64,000 nucleotides of DNA from Bacillus_BA songklensis (GCF_042649685.1 NZ_JBHRZT010000073.1:186001-250000); one strand, 5' to 3'. Shown: positions 43,744 to 53,735, counted from the first letter of the stretch. Made by a program: numbers and translations. The notes: a model not told the origin generated them from the letters alone.

Positions 43744-45132
43744 TTAGTCGAGATCCTCGCTCTGCACTTGCTTGCTTTCAAGCAAATCCTGCATTTTCGG
43801 CCCGTCCTCGGTTATTTGGACGGCGTAGCGGCTGTTGAAGCTTTTGAGCTTCGTTGAGCCGTCTTTGTAGTGAATCTCGAATTGTTCAGACGTTTCAATG
43901 ACATACTTGTCGTTGGATACTTGTTCGATGTTTCGGATATCAAATTCCTTTAAATCCTCGGTAATCCCTTTTTTCTTTAAGTATTTCAGATACTCTTTTG
44001 CTTGTTTTTCGTATGGGCTTCCCTTGATGAGCATATCTTCAACGATGGAGAAATCATGCTCGTTTACGGCATCCATGGATTTGGAAACATAAGTTTTTAA
44101 AAAATCTCCCACATCAGCGTCCTTGTCTTCTGCCTGTTCCGCTGACTCGGCTGTTTCATCTTCTCCAATCGGCAGGTAAATGTCCGTTTCATCTTCGACC
44201 TTTACCTTTTTGCTTCGTTTAACCCCGTCTTTGAATTTTTTTTCGGCGTATATGATAACTGAACCGTCCGTATTGACAGGACCGAACGAATCAATCTTTC
44301 CAATTTCCTTACCTGTATCTTTCCCGTTTACAAACAAATGGGCACTTTCGTAGTTGGAAGATGGATAAATTTTTTCGCCTTTTAGTTCCAAATACACCTG
44401 GGCTTTGTTATGAATGGATTTCGTTACATCTACTTTCTGTTTTGTCTCAAGAGTGCCGTATGCTTTATTCGGCTGGGCTTTAAACGTATAAATCCCCGGA
44501 AACAGGGGCTGCGTTGTAACGGTATCGTCTGCCGATTTTGTGGTGCCGACTTTCTTGCTTCCGATATATAGGTTCACATCTTCGTAGTTGCTTGAAAGGT
44601 TGGCTTTATACGTTTCGACTTTCAATATGTAGCGGTCAAAGAATAACCATGTTTTCCCATCCTGTTTTAACGAAATGAACGGTTTAATCGGCTGGTCGGC
44701 AAAGAGCGGGTCATCCATATAGGAATCCCTTACCTTTTTCATCGTCTTTTGGAATTGCTTTTTGTCTTTTGTTAAGTAAGAGACGAAGGCTTTTGCATCT
44801 TCTTCTGTTGCCGTTATTTCGTCCTGCCCGTCGTTCATGACATCCGTAATATATCCATAATCCTTGTTGTGAACGGCCTCTTCAAATTGCTGTACGACCC
44901 GCTCAGGCTTGGACATTTGTGAACCGACAATATAAATGATAAGGAGAATGATGCCGATTAATGCTGCAACAGAGTATAAAGGCGGCTTTGGAACCGGCTT
45001 TTTTTGCTGTGTTCGCTTTTTGTCCAGGCGTGAAGCCGGTTTTTCTTCGGTATGCAAAGAGCGTGACGGGCTAGCAAAAAAATGGGAATCTTGCTTTTTC
45101 GCTGTTTCTTTATAACGTAAACTGTATTGCAT
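43744..45132 (-). CDS. TcaA/YvbJ-like membrane-anchored protein
   Basis: ATG at 45132 with GAAAGGAAAG upstream; an in-frame ATG eight codons earlier has no ribosome site. The product is 462 residues: a basic cytoplasmic N-terminus, one membrane helix (about residues 55-75) and a large extracytoplasmic part with TcaA-type repeats (NYEDVNLYIGSKKVGTT; NYESAHLFVNGKDTGKE) and a C-terminal NTF2-like domain (about 335-455). TcaA-family proteins are linked to wall stress and glycopeptide response in staphylococci. The N-terminal zinc ribbon usual in the family is missing. Confidence 0.75.
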   Translation of the reverse strand: MQYSLRYKETAKKQDSHFFASPSRSLHTEEKPASRLDKKRTQQKKPVPKPPLYSVAALIGIILLIIYIVGSQMSKPERVVQQFEEAVHNKDYGYITDVMNDGQDEITATEEDAKAFVSYLTKDKKQFQKTMKKVRDSYMDDPLFADQPIKPFISLKQDGKTWLFFDRYILKVETYKANLSSNYEDVNLYIGSKKVGTTKSADDTVTTQPLFPGIYTFKAQPNKAYGTLETKQKVDVTKSIHNKAQVYLELKGEKIYPSSNYESAHLFVNGKDTGKEIGKIDSFGPVNTDGSVIIYAEKKFKDGVKRSKKVKVEDETDIYLPIGEDETAESAEQAEDKDADVGDFLKTYVSKSMDAVNEHDFSIVEDMLIKGSPYEKQAKEYLKYLKKKGITEDLKEFDIRNIEQVSNDKYVIETSEQFEIHYKDGSTKLKSFNSRYAVQITEDGPKMQDLLESKQVQSEDLD

Positions 45133-45156
45133 ATGATCTTTCCTTTCTGTTTCCAT

Positions 45157-45612
45157 CTTAAGGATACATCAAACCTAATCTAGCAAATTGATTCAAGGTT
45201 GTAAATCGCCAAGCAAAGACTCTCATAAATTACCTATTTCTATTCTCTCTGTAAAAAAACTCCTCCATTTATATTATAAGATATATAACTCCAATTTAAG
45301 TTTTTAACATTCACTACTGATTTTTAGGTTATTTATGCCTTTCAGTTCTTCCATCTCGAATAAGCTCACAAAGGTCTTTATGTGGATTCATATCAAAGAG
45401 GTCATAAAACCTTGTGAATATGGGTTTTTATTATAATGAGCCCGCCCTCTTATACCTTCGATTTTATTGTACCTTTTATGACGGGAGGACAAGCTTTTAT
45501 TCATTGCGGTCCTATCATTATATATTTCGTTTTCCGAAAAGATATGATATGCTTTTCTCGAAAAATAAATGACTTAATTTTCAAAAAATAATAAAAAGAG
45601 AGGAATGAGAAG
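45157..45612. other. Promoter region of the M14 peptidase gene, with 40-bp motif
   Basis: No gene. Contains motif copy M1 (45352-45394) and the block ACCTTCGATTTT (about 45464-45475), which recurs before the CAP-SLH gene at about 48480. Confidence 0.5.
45352..45394 (-). repeat. Copy of the 40-bp intergenic motif (M1)
   Basis: Plus strand CATCTCGAATAAGCTC...GTGGATTCATATC. It lies 220 bases upstream of the M14 gene, in the same relative orientation as copy M2. Confidence 0.5.
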
Positions 45613-48306
45613 ATGATTAAAAAGCTGCAATTGCTTTTCATTGTCGCAGTCCTGCTGTTGTCTATCTTTGTGCCGCACAGCACGGTGTTGGTCAAAGCAG
45701 AAGAGAAGGCGAAACAGCTCCAAGTCAACAAGTCTTTGCTTTCCATGACGGAAGCAAGAGATGTAACGGTTGAACTCGATTTAGGGTATCAGGCGGACTT
45801 GTCTAAATTGCAATGGACATTTGGAGGAAAGCCGTTAAAGGAATGGAAAAAGTGGAATAACGAAAAAGGGGACTTCACGGGTGATCCTTATATTACCTTT
45901 AAAGAACCGCCTCAATACATAGAAGGAACCAACAAAATCAAAGCGACTCTTCATTTTGACCTGCTATTCGGTACGAATGATTTATCACCTCGCAATATTC
46001 GTGTCAAATACCCGCCGTTCATAAACAACTATGAATTAGCTGTCACAGATGCCGGGAAGGGAACGAAGGCAAATGCTTCTTTAAAACTAAATGTATATGA
46101 CAGCTATCGTAAATATGAGGAGATTAAACCGGCGATCGATCAAATTTTTAAAGACAAGAAGCCGAATCGTTACGCTGAATATCAATCCATCGGGAAAACG
46201 GTGGAAGGAAGAGATATGCATTTGGTGGTGCTCGCAAAAGATAAGGCGGCAGTAGACGCCTATTTAACTAAAACTCTTCCGCTGGCATTGGAAAATCCGG
46301 AACAATTGCAGCAAGACATTCAATCTGGAAAACTTAAAAACTATCAAGTGCCGATTTGGTTCAATAACATTCACCCGGATGAAGCACCTGGTGTGGATGC
46401 GTTAGTGGATCTTTTACAGCAGTTCGCGACAAAAGATACCCTTTCCTATAAAACGACGGATGTAAATGGCACAGAACAAACCGTGACATTGGATGTCAAT
46501 CATGCCTTAGACAACTTTATTTTTGTGTTCAACCTTGCCCATAACGGAGACGGACGCGTTCATAACACGAGACAAAACGCAAACGGCTTTGACTTAAACC
46601 GTGACAATGGCAATCAAACACAGATAGAGTCAATCAATGTCACAAAAGAAATCGCAAAATGGACGCCGTTATCCTTCTTGGATTTTCACGGGTTCGTAAA
46701 AGGATTTTTAATTGAGCCTTGTACACCGCCCCATAATCCTAACTTTGAATACGATTTGTTGATAGACGGCATGATTGACAATGCCTATGCGATGGGACAG
46801 GCCGGTGTAGCAAACACGGCATATGAGAAATACGAAATCCCGGCACTGGACTATAAAAATGGATGGGATGATGCAACGACTGCTTATACCGCGATGTTTG
46901 CGATGTTCCATGGTGCGCTGGGACATACGATTGAAATTCCTGATTTAAACGAAGAATCAAACAAAGCGTTATTATATGCAGGCCTGGGTGCGGTCAAATA
47001 TGCACTCGACCATAAAGAACAGCTATACATGAATCAATTGGAAATCTTTAAGCGCGGTGTAAACGGCGAGGATAACAAAGCGGTCGATCAATGGCTGGTG
47101 AACCAAGAAGGAAAAGTCATCGGCCGTGATCGCGGCGAGAACGAAAAGTTCTTCCCTGACTATTATGTCTTGCCGGTGGCAAAGTCTTTACAAAAAAATG
47201 CCTTAGAAGTTTATAACATGGTAGAATACTTGATTCGTAACGGCATTCAAGTAGAGCAAACAACAAAAGAAGCAGTGATTGACGGTGTCAAATATCCGAA
47301 AGGTTCGTTTATCGTGCCGATGCACCAGGCAAAACGCGGTTTGGCGAATGCGGTCTTATCAGACGGAGAGGATGTATCGGATTGGGAAGCGATGTATGAT
47401 TCCGTCATCACGAACTTCCCGGATTTACGCGGCTTTAACCGTTATGAAATCTATCAGCAAAATGCTTTTGTAAATGCCGCGCAGCCAGTAGAGAAAGTGA
47501 ACAAGCCCGCTGTTGATATGAAACGCAAAGTGAAAACATATGTTGTGCACAATACGAACAATGATGCAGTTAAGCTTGTCAATGAACTGCTCGCACAAGG
47601 AAAAGAAGTGCGCTATGTGAATCAAAACAAGCTTGGTTATCGCAAAGGTGACTTTGTGGTGAAGTATGCAGATTTACTTCCGCTTTCCCACAAATATGTA
47701 GTAGATGCAAAGCCTTACCCTGGTAAACTCTTGACGAAGAAATTAGAGAAGAAAACGATAGCCGCCACAGGCAGTATGGCTTCCCGGTTCGTACTGAAAG
47801 AGCTTGGCTTTACGGTTGCACCGGCAACGGAAAGTTCCATTGTCTTTGATGACCAAGGAAAAGCGAAGATTGAAAAAGGAAAGACATATATCTTCTCCGG
47901 CGGCGGAGCATTGAAGTCTATAAAAGATCAAAACATCATTCCTGGATTTGAGTTCGGGAATACAGACTTCTATCATGAGGGAATTTTAAAAATGAATGTC
48001 ACGCCAAATCAAACGTATACATCCGGGTATAGCAACCAGGAGTGGATTTATACGGCTTCCGGTACATGGGTGAAATCCCTTCCGCAAGAAGCGCAAGTGT
48101 TATTACAGGTAAGCAATGAAGGTGAATTTTACAAAGCGGGATGGTGGCCAGGGAAAGAACAAGTGAAAGGACAAGTCATGGCCTTCTCATGGCAGAAAGA
48201 CGGCTATAATGTAGTGGCTTATGCGAACGACCTGACGTTCCGTGCCCATACTCAACAAAGCTATCGACTGCTATCCAATGCGATTTTCGCCAATTCATTA
48301 AAATAA
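45613..48306 (+). CDS. Secreted M14 zinc carboxypeptidase-like protein
   Basis: An 897-residue protein with a signal peptide (cleavage near VKAEE, residue 30). The M14 domain spans about 170-480: zinc ligands His254 and Glu257 in NIHPDEAPG, His359 in LDFHGF, and the catalytic-type Glu441 in GHTIEIPDL; NGFDLNRDNGNQTQ supplies the substrate-binding Asn-Arg pair. A further 400 residues of mixed fold follow, without SLH repeats. M14 members cleave C-terminal residues from peptides or peptidoglycan stem peptides. The flanking genes encode surface proteins, which hints at wall or S-layer peptide turnover. Confidence 0.85.
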   Translation: MIKKLQLLFIVAVLLLSIFVPHSTVLVKAEEKAKQLQVNKSLLSMTEARDVTVELDLGYQADLSKLQWTFGGKPLKEWKKWNNEKGDFTGDPYITFKEPPQYIEGTNKIKATLHFDLLFGTNDLSPRNIRVKYPPFINNYELAVTDAGKGTKANASLKLNVYDSYRKYEEIKPAIDQIFKDKKPNRYAEYQSIGKTVEGRDMHLVVLAKDKAAVDAYLTKTLPLALENPEQLQQDIQSGKLKNYQVPIWFNNIHPDEAPGVDALVDLLQQFATKDTLSYKTTDVNGTEQTVTLDVNHALDNFIFVFNLAHNGDGRVHNTRQNANGFDLNRDNGNQTQIESINVTKEIAKWTPLSFLDFHGFVKGFLIEPCTPPHNPNFEYDLLIDGMIDNAYAMGQAGVANTAYEKYEIPALDYKNGWDDATTAYTAMFAMFHGALGHTIEIPDLNEESNKALLYAGLGAVKYALDHKEQLYMNQLEIFKRGVNGEDNKAVDQWLVNQEGKVIGRDRGENEKFFPDYYVLPVAKSLQKNALEVYNMVEYLIRNGIQVEQTTKEAVIDGVKYPKGSFIVPMHQAKRGLANAVLSDGEDVSDWEAMYDSVITNFPDLRGFNRYEIYQQNAFVNAAQPVEKVNKPAVDMKRKVKTYVVHNTNNDAVKLVNELLAQGKEVRYVNQNKLGYRKGDFVVKYADLLPLSHKYVVDAKPYPGKLLTKKLEKKTIAATGSMASRFVLKELGFTVAPATESSIVFDDQGKAKIEKGKTYIFSGGGALKSIKDQNIIPGFEFGNTDFYHEGILKMNVTPNQTYTSGYSNQEWIYTASGTWVKSLPQEAQVLLQVSNEGEFYKAGWWPGKEQVKGQVMAFSWQKDGYNVVAYANDLTFRAHTQQSYRLLSNAIFANSLK

Positions 48307-48335
48307 CAAAGAAGTGTTCATATACGTCATTTTGC

Positions 48336-48385
48336 GAGGCTGGCCCGAAAGGAGTTTTTTCCTTTTGGGCCAGCCTCTCCTACTT
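48336..48385 (+). terminator. Terminator of the M14 gene
   Basis: GAGGCTGGCCC pairs with GGGCCAGCCTC; an inner AAAGG/CCTTT stem and downstream T-run add to it. Confidence 0.75.
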
Positions 48386-48512
48386 TTTATCTATATAAAT
48401 GCTTATTATTGTTGGCTCAACATTCAGGGATGGAGGTGAAAATATATAAATCTATATAAGTTTTGCTTAATTTTTTAACCTTCGATTTTGCTTTTTATAC
48501 GATTCGCGGCCG

Positions 48513-48552
48513 CATCTTGAATAAGCTGAAAAGGTCTACGTGGATTTATATA
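48513..48552 (-). repeat. Copy of the 40-bp intergenic motif (M2)
   Basis: Plus strand CATCTTGAATAAGCTG...GTGGATTTATAT, 110 bases upstream of the CAP-SLH gene; closest to M1 in sequence and placement. Confidence 0.5.
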
Positions 48553-48663
48553 ATACGTTTAGAGTCGAATGGATTTGGAAAATAGTATGATAGAGACCTG
48601 TTTTCTTATAAATAGATTCCTTATAATAGAATTAAAGATAACTAGAGCAAGGGGTGAGATAAA

Positions 48664-50136
48664 ATGAAACGAATCATAACCCTCGTTGTGATGATGGCAG
48701 TTCTCTTGAATTTTACAAGTAATCATTCATATGGTGTTAGCCCTAGTATTACTGCTTATCATGACTTCAACGAGAAGGCGTATTGGGCTCAGCCTGCCAC
48801 ATGGGCTGTTGAACAAGGGGTGATGAGAGGGTATGTAAATGAGCATTTGTTGAAACCTTATCAGGTATTAACAGAAGGTCAATATTTAACCATGCTGCTC
48901 CGTTATCTTGCACCGAAAGAATTGGGGGACACTCCTTTAAGCGCTAATCACTGGTCTACCGCGTATCAAGTTGCGGAACGTTACCATCTTCCTGTAAAAG
49001 GAATAGCGAAAGCCAATGTCCCGATTCGACGCGGGGATACAGCTTTGATACTGGCTCAGGCTGTAACAGGTAAGGTCATGACCGAAGAACAGGCCGTAAA
49101 ATGGATGTACGACCATCAAATCTCCACTGGATATCAAACCAAGCAGGGAACATATCCAAAAACGTACGAGTCTTTTCATCCGAATGCTTCCCTCACACGA
49201 GCTCAAGGTGTGACGATGCTGTATCGCTTCCATGCAAGCGGTCTTCCTGAAAGCTTAAAAATCGTTCAACGACCTGTTGCTCCACAATCGAAAGACTTTG
49301 CAGTAAACGGTATTACGATTGGAGAAGCTCAATCACAAGTTGAAGCTTCATTCGGAGCACCGAAGCGAAAAGGAATCAACGAATACGGAATCGTATGGAA
49401 CACCTATCATCAAAACTACCAGCAGTTTTTTATGACAGGTTATTTAAATGGCAAGGTAGCAGCTTTGTATACAGACCAAAACGTGTTCAGCACAGTCAAA
49501 GGAATCAAAATCGGTTCCCCTAAATCGGCTGTTCGCCAGGCTTACGGGATTCCGCTCAAAACCATTCAAAAAAATGGAACAAGCTATGTGGTTGAAGATG
49601 ATGAATATGATATGTATCTGATCCAAAACTTTTATGTCACGTTCTTCTACGATTTACATAATTCACAGAACGTGACGGCAGTTCAGCTTACTGAGAAAAG
49701 TGTAGAAGATAGAAAGAACGGCTTCTACGGTATGGCAAGCGACTCCCTTCGCCAAAGCTTTGAATGGCAATTATTCGATTTAGTGAATGCGACAAGAGCC
49801 AAAAACGGTTTGTCTATCTTGAAGTGGCATGATCCAATTTCCAATACGGCCCGAAAGCATAGTGCAGATATGGCGAAAAATGATTATTTCAGCCATCAAA
49901 ATTTACAGGGATTATCTCCATTCCAGCGCATGGACCGGGATGGGATTCAGTATTCGATGGCAGGGGAAAACATTGCCATGGGGCAATTCAGCAGTATTTT
50001 TGCTCATGAGGCATTAATGAATTCACTAGGTCATCGGAAGAATATCTTACAGCCCAAATGGACATATCTTGGTGTAGGAGTAGCGTTCAATGGGAGTAAC
50101 GTCCCTTATTATGATCAAAACTATTTTACTCCGTAA
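48664..50136 (+). CDS. SLH- and CAP-domain surface protein
   Basis: A 490-residue protein; AGGGGTGAG before ATG, signal peptide (cleavage near SYGVS, residue 25). Divergent SLH repeats occupy about 30-205 (NASLTRAQGVTMLYRF is the clearest end). A CAP-associated N-terminal domain follows (about 215-350; ITIGEAQSQVEASFGAP), then the CAP/SCP-PR1 domain (about 360-490) with RKHSADMAKNDYFSHQ, GENIAMG, SLGHRKNIL and YYDQNYF. Bacillus CAP proteins of this layout (YlbC/YkwD-like) are of unknown biochemical function, often sporulation- or wall-related. Confidence 0.85.
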   Translation: MKRIITLVVMMAVLLNFTSNHSYGVSPSITAYHDFNEKAYWAQPATWAVEQGVMRGYVNEHLLKPYQVLTEGQYLTMLLRYLAPKELGDTPLSANHWSTAYQVAERYHLPVKGIAKANVPIRRGDTALILAQAVTGKVMTEEQAVKWMYDHQISTGYQTKQGTYPKTYESFHPNASLTRAQGVTMLYRFHASGLPESLKIVQRPVAPQSKDFAVNGITIGEAQSQVEASFGAPKRKGINEYGIVWNTYHQNYQQFFMTGYLNGKVAALYTDQNVFSTVKGIKIGSPKSAVRQAYGIPLKTIQKNGTSYVVEDDEYDMYLIQNFYVTFFYDLHNSQNVTAVQLTEKSVEDRKNGFYGMASDSLRQSFEWQLFDLVNATRAKNGLSILKWHDPISNTARKHSADMAKNDYFSHQNLQGLSPFQRMDRDGIQYSMAGENIAMGQFSSIFAHEALMNSLGHRKNILQPKWTYLGVGVAFNGSNVPYYDQNYFTP

Positions 50137-50144
50137 AAAGAATG

Positions 50145-50182
50145 AAAAATGCGTGATTGATTTCCAATCACGCATTTTTTTT
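50145..50182 (+). terminator. Terminator of the CAP-SLH gene
   Basis: AAAAATGCGTGATTG pairs perfectly with CAATCACGCATTTTT, plus extra T. Confidence 0.8.
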
Positions 50183-50452
50183 ACAATTTAATGGGTTTAA
50201 TTATCCAAAAATGAAGCAATATACCACTATTTTAGAACTATCAATTACCATAATTTATTAATATATCATAAACATGGTAATCCATACAATAATAACCTCT
50301 TTTTTTCCCTATAATTCCATGATAGTATTTTAATAGAAAGTGAGTCAACGAGTTCCTCGATTGGGACAAATGATATCTTTCGACATTAATCGACAAATAC
50401 AGCTAATATCTAGCAAGATATGAGATATTTTATTTAGGGGGATTTTTTAATT

Positions 50453-53125
50453 ATGTCTACGAACTACCGTAAATTTATCGCTGGTACAGTATCCGCTGCT
50501 GTTGTAGCAAGCGCGATCGCTCCAGTTGCAAGCGCAGCTTCATTCTCTGATGTGGATGCTAACTCTGTCCATGCCAAAGCTATCGATGCTTTATCTGAAA
50601 CTGGTATCATCAACGGTTATCCAGATGGAACGTTCAAACCAGGCAAATCGATCACTCGCGGCCAAGCTGCAAAAATGATCGCTCGTACAATCGAAGGCGA
50701 AGGTAAAGTGGAACAAGTATTCACTGACGTACCTGCAACTGCTGACGAAGAGTTAGTAAAAGCGGCTTACGAAGTATTCACAGCTGGTGCAATGACTGGC
50801 GCTAACGGTCAATTATTGCCTAACAAAGAAATCACTCGCCAACAAATGGCGAAAGTATTAGTTGAAGCGTTCAACTTAGAGCATAGCGATGCTTTCGAAA
50901 ATAACTTAAAAGACTTAAACACAGCTTATGCAGATTTCCAGGACTACATTGAAATCTTAGTAGAAAACGGTGTGACTCAAGTAGCTGACGGCAACTTCCG
51001 TCCATTAGAGCCAGTTTCCCGCGCTCAATTCGCTACATTCGTATACCGTATTTTAGAAGCACAAAAACTTGAAATCACTGACGTTGAAAAATTAGCTGAC
51101 GTGAAAGTAATGGAAGGTGAAAAAGCAGAACTTCCTGAAACTGTAGAAGTTACATACTCTAACGGTTCTAAGAAAGACGTAGCTGTTAAGTGGGATGCAG
51201 TTGACACTTCTAAAGTTGGAACTCAAACAGTAGAAGGTACAATCGAAGGTACTGACAAAAAAGCTACTGTGAAAGTGGTTGTTGAAGCTGCAACTCCAGA
51301 AGTTAAAGAAGTAAAAGCAATCAATGCTAACGAAATCCAAGTTGTATTCAGTTCAAAAGTAGATGAAGATTCTGCTGAGACAATTGCTAACTATGCAGTG
51401 AAAAAAGGTTCAGCTTTAGAAGAAGTAGCAGATGTTGAATTACAAGAAGACGGAAAAACTGCTATCGTCAAATTAAGCGGCTTATTAACTAACAAAACAG
51501 CTTACACTGTAGAAGTTCAAGATGTTGAATTTGCAAACGGTAAGTCTTTAGAAGAAAAAGCTGTAATGCCTTTATTCTTCGTTGATGAAGCAAAACCAAC
51601 AGTTTTATCTGCTAAAGCTGAAGAAAACGGCGATGTAACAGTAACATTCAGCGAGCGTTTAGATACAGAAGCTGTACCTACTATCGTTATTAACGGTCAA
51701 AGCATCTCAGCTGACTATATTACTGTTAACGATGATGCAACAGTTACTATTGAAAAAGCTGGCTTACCAACATTAGAAAACGGTAAAGCTTACTCTTTAG
51801 TTGTTTCTGAAGCTGCAGATTTAGTTAATAACAAAATGAGCTTATACTCTGGTTCATTCGCTTACTCTGTAGAAGTGGTAGCTCCACAAGTGAAATCTAT
51901 CACAGCTAAAGATGAAGATACTGTTGTAGTAGAATTCAATAAAGAATTGGCTGCTGCATTAGTGAACGGATCCACTCTTAAAGTTGTAAAAGGTACTACT
52001 GCAGTTACTCCAGCTATTGTTGCTGTAGATGGTGAAACCAACAAATTTGAATTAAACTTTGCTCCTTCTATTTACAGCGAAGGTCAAGATACAGCTACAT
52101 TAAAAGTGACTGTAGAAGGCTACAAAGATACTTTAAACAACGTAGGTACAAAAGTTGAGCAAGAAGTAACAATCTCTAAAGACTTAGTAAAACCTGCTGT
52201 TGAAAAATCTGAATATAAAGCAGCAACTAACACTTTAGAGCTTACATTCAACAAAGAAGTAACTGAGAAAGACGCTGCTAAACTTTACATCATGGATAAA
52301 AACGGCGTTCGTTATGCTGTGGAAGATGCAGATGTAACAGTTGTTGACAAGAAAGCTACAGTAGCTTTAAATTCTGTAGATGTTACTGAAGATGGAGATT
52401 ATACACTTCACATTGCTGCAGGCGCATTTGCGGACACAACAATCAGTGAAAATGAAAATGCAGCGAAAGCAATCGACTTCAAAGTAGCAGATGCAGCAGA
52501 AACTGCTAAACCAACAGCTCAAGTAGCTGCAGGCGCAGAAAACGGAACTGTCCAAGTAACATTCAGCGAAGCTGTTAAAGGTGGTTCAGTAGCAGGTTCT
52601 GCAACTGATGCAGCTAACTACAAGCTAGATGGAGCGAACCTTCCAGAAGGTACACAAATTTCCTTAAATTCTGCTCGTACAGTTGCTACAATTGTACTTC
52701 CAAAAGGTTCTGTAGAAACAACTAAAACAAGTGTATTCACAGTTGCTGATGTTCAAGACTTAGCTGGAAATGTTATGGATACAGTTAACTCAACTGTTAC
52801 AGTAACAGAAAACAAAGCTCCAGCATTAACTTCAGCTAAGATTGATGGAAGCCACATCGTGCTTACATTCAGCGAAAATGTTGACACGGCTGAAGACTTA
52901 GACTTCTCTGACTTTGAAGTTAAAGTTAATGGTGTTGATGCAACAGAAGCAGCAAAAGCTGACACTTACACTAAATCAGTAGAAAAGAACCAACTTGTTA
53001 TCAATGTAACAGATGTTAACCTTGCTACTGGTACAGTTGATGTGAAAGTACTTGACGCAGCTGATGCAACAGATGCGGCCGGCAATGCAATTGTTAAAGG
53101 TACAAAAGTAACTGCCACTCGCTAA
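50453..53125 (+). CDS. Large SLH-domain S-layer protein (second of two)
   Basis: An 890-residue protein; AGGGGGA upstream of ATG. Signal peptide (cleavage near ASAAS, residue 29) and three SLH domains (about 30-205) that are close to those of the protein at 14017. Next a short Ig-like domain with ELPETVEVTYSNGSKKDVAV (about 220-285), then about six SbsA-type Ig-like modules, each with a VTVTFSE- or LELTFNKE-like strand. Strong codon bias indicates high expression. The size and modular build resemble Sap/EA1 (about 815-860 residues). Export by SecA2/SlaP is inferred. Confidence 0.92.
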   Translation: MSTNYRKFIAGTVSAAVVASAIAPVASAASFSDVDANSVHAKAIDALSETGIINGYPDGTFKPGKSITRGQAAKMIARTIEGEGKVEQVFTDVPATADEELVKAAYEVFTAGAMTGANGQLLPNKEITRQQMAKVLVEAFNLEHSDAFENNLKDLNTAYADFQDYIEILVENGVTQVADGNFRPLEPVSRAQFATFVYRILEAQKLEITDVEKLADVKVMEGEKAELPETVEVTYSNGSKKDVAVKWDAVDTSKVGTQTVEGTIEGTDKKATVKVVVEAATPEVKEVKAINANEIQVVFSSKVDEDSAETIANYAVKKGSALEEVADVELQEDGKTAIVKLSGLLTNKTAYTVEVQDVEFANGKSLEEKAVMPLFFVDEAKPTVLSAKAEENGDVTVTFSERLDTEAVPTIVINGQSISADYITVNDDATVTIEKAGLPTLENGKAYSLVVSEAADLVNNKMSLYSGSFAYSVEVVAPQVKSITAKDEDTVVVEFNKELAAALVNGSTLKVVKGTTAVTPAIVAVDGETNKFELNFAPSIYSEGQDTATLKVTVEGYKDTLNNVGTKVEQEVTISKDLVKPAVEKSEYKAATNTLELTFNKEVTEKDAAKLYIMDKNGVRYAVEDADVTVVDKKATVALNSVDVTEDGDYTLHIAAGAFADTTISENENAAKAIDFKVADAAETAKPTAQVAAGAENGTVQVTFSEAVKGGSVAGSATDAANYKLDGANLPEGTQISLNSARTVATIVLPKGSVETTKTSVFTVADVQDLAGNVMDTVNSTVTVTENKAPALTSAKIDGSHIVLTFSENVDTAEDLDFSDFEVKVNGVDATEAAKADTYTKSVEKNQLVINVTDVNLATGTVDVKVLDAADATDAAGNAIVKGTKVTATR

Positions 53126-53138
53126 TTAATAGATTTTG

Positions 53139-53177
53139 AAAGAGTCTATCCAGCTTATGAGCTGATAGGCTCTTTTT
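53139..53177 (+). terminator. Terminator of the second S-layer gene
   Basis: AAAGAGTCTATCCAGC...GCTGATAGGCTCTTT stem with T-run; a second stem, GAGAGTTATCG/CGATAACTCTC with T-run, follows at 53206-53245. Confidence 0.75.
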
Positions 53178-53390
53178 ATTAATCCAAGTGCTTGGAATAT
53201 ATTGAGAGAGTTATCGCTTAATACGATAACTCTCTTTTCTTTTTAGGAAGATTCATATAGTAATCTAGCTTTTTCTTAAAAAACTGAAAAATTTTTACTT
53301 TAATAGGTTTTATTTACCTTTCAATAGGTTAAATATCCCCTGATGGTAAAAATTCTACCAATATCTAACACATTGAGGGGGATTTCGTGA

Positions 53391-53698
53391 ATGGTGAATA
53401 GTTATCGTAAATTGAAGCCCAATTCCGTGATCACATCGAAATCCTTTACGAGAGCGGGGTGACAAACGTAGAGCTGTACCGTCCAAACGAAAATTTTTCC
53501 CGTGCGCAGTTTGCTTCTTTCGTCTATCGCGCATTGGCGGCACAACGCGGTGAAATTAAAGAAGTGGCTCCAGCTGTAAAAGGATTGAGCTACGTAAAGG
53601 CAGCAGATAAAGTGACGATTCTCTTTACGGAGCCGCTTTCTACTGTCGGTACACTCACCTTAAGGGAAGTCGTGCCTGTCACTACCCGAAGTAAATAA
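53391..53698 (+). pseudogene. Deleted and frameshifted S-layer gene remnant
   Basis: AGGGGGATT precedes ATG 53391 and the first codons read MVNSYRKL, like the S-layer N-terminus. In another frame the sequence continues directly as EAQFRDHIEILYESGVTNVE..., FSRAQFASFVYRALAAQRGE, which is the third SLH domain and linker of an S-layer protein. Signal peptide remainder, SLH1 and SLH2 are missing. It ends after 45 more residues. The upstream block AATATCTAACA...GAGGGGGAT resembles the leader of the gene at 50453. Confidence 0.8.
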
Positions 53699-53735
53699 TA
53701 TAGTGAATGATCGCATCACCGCTCGAAATATGCTG

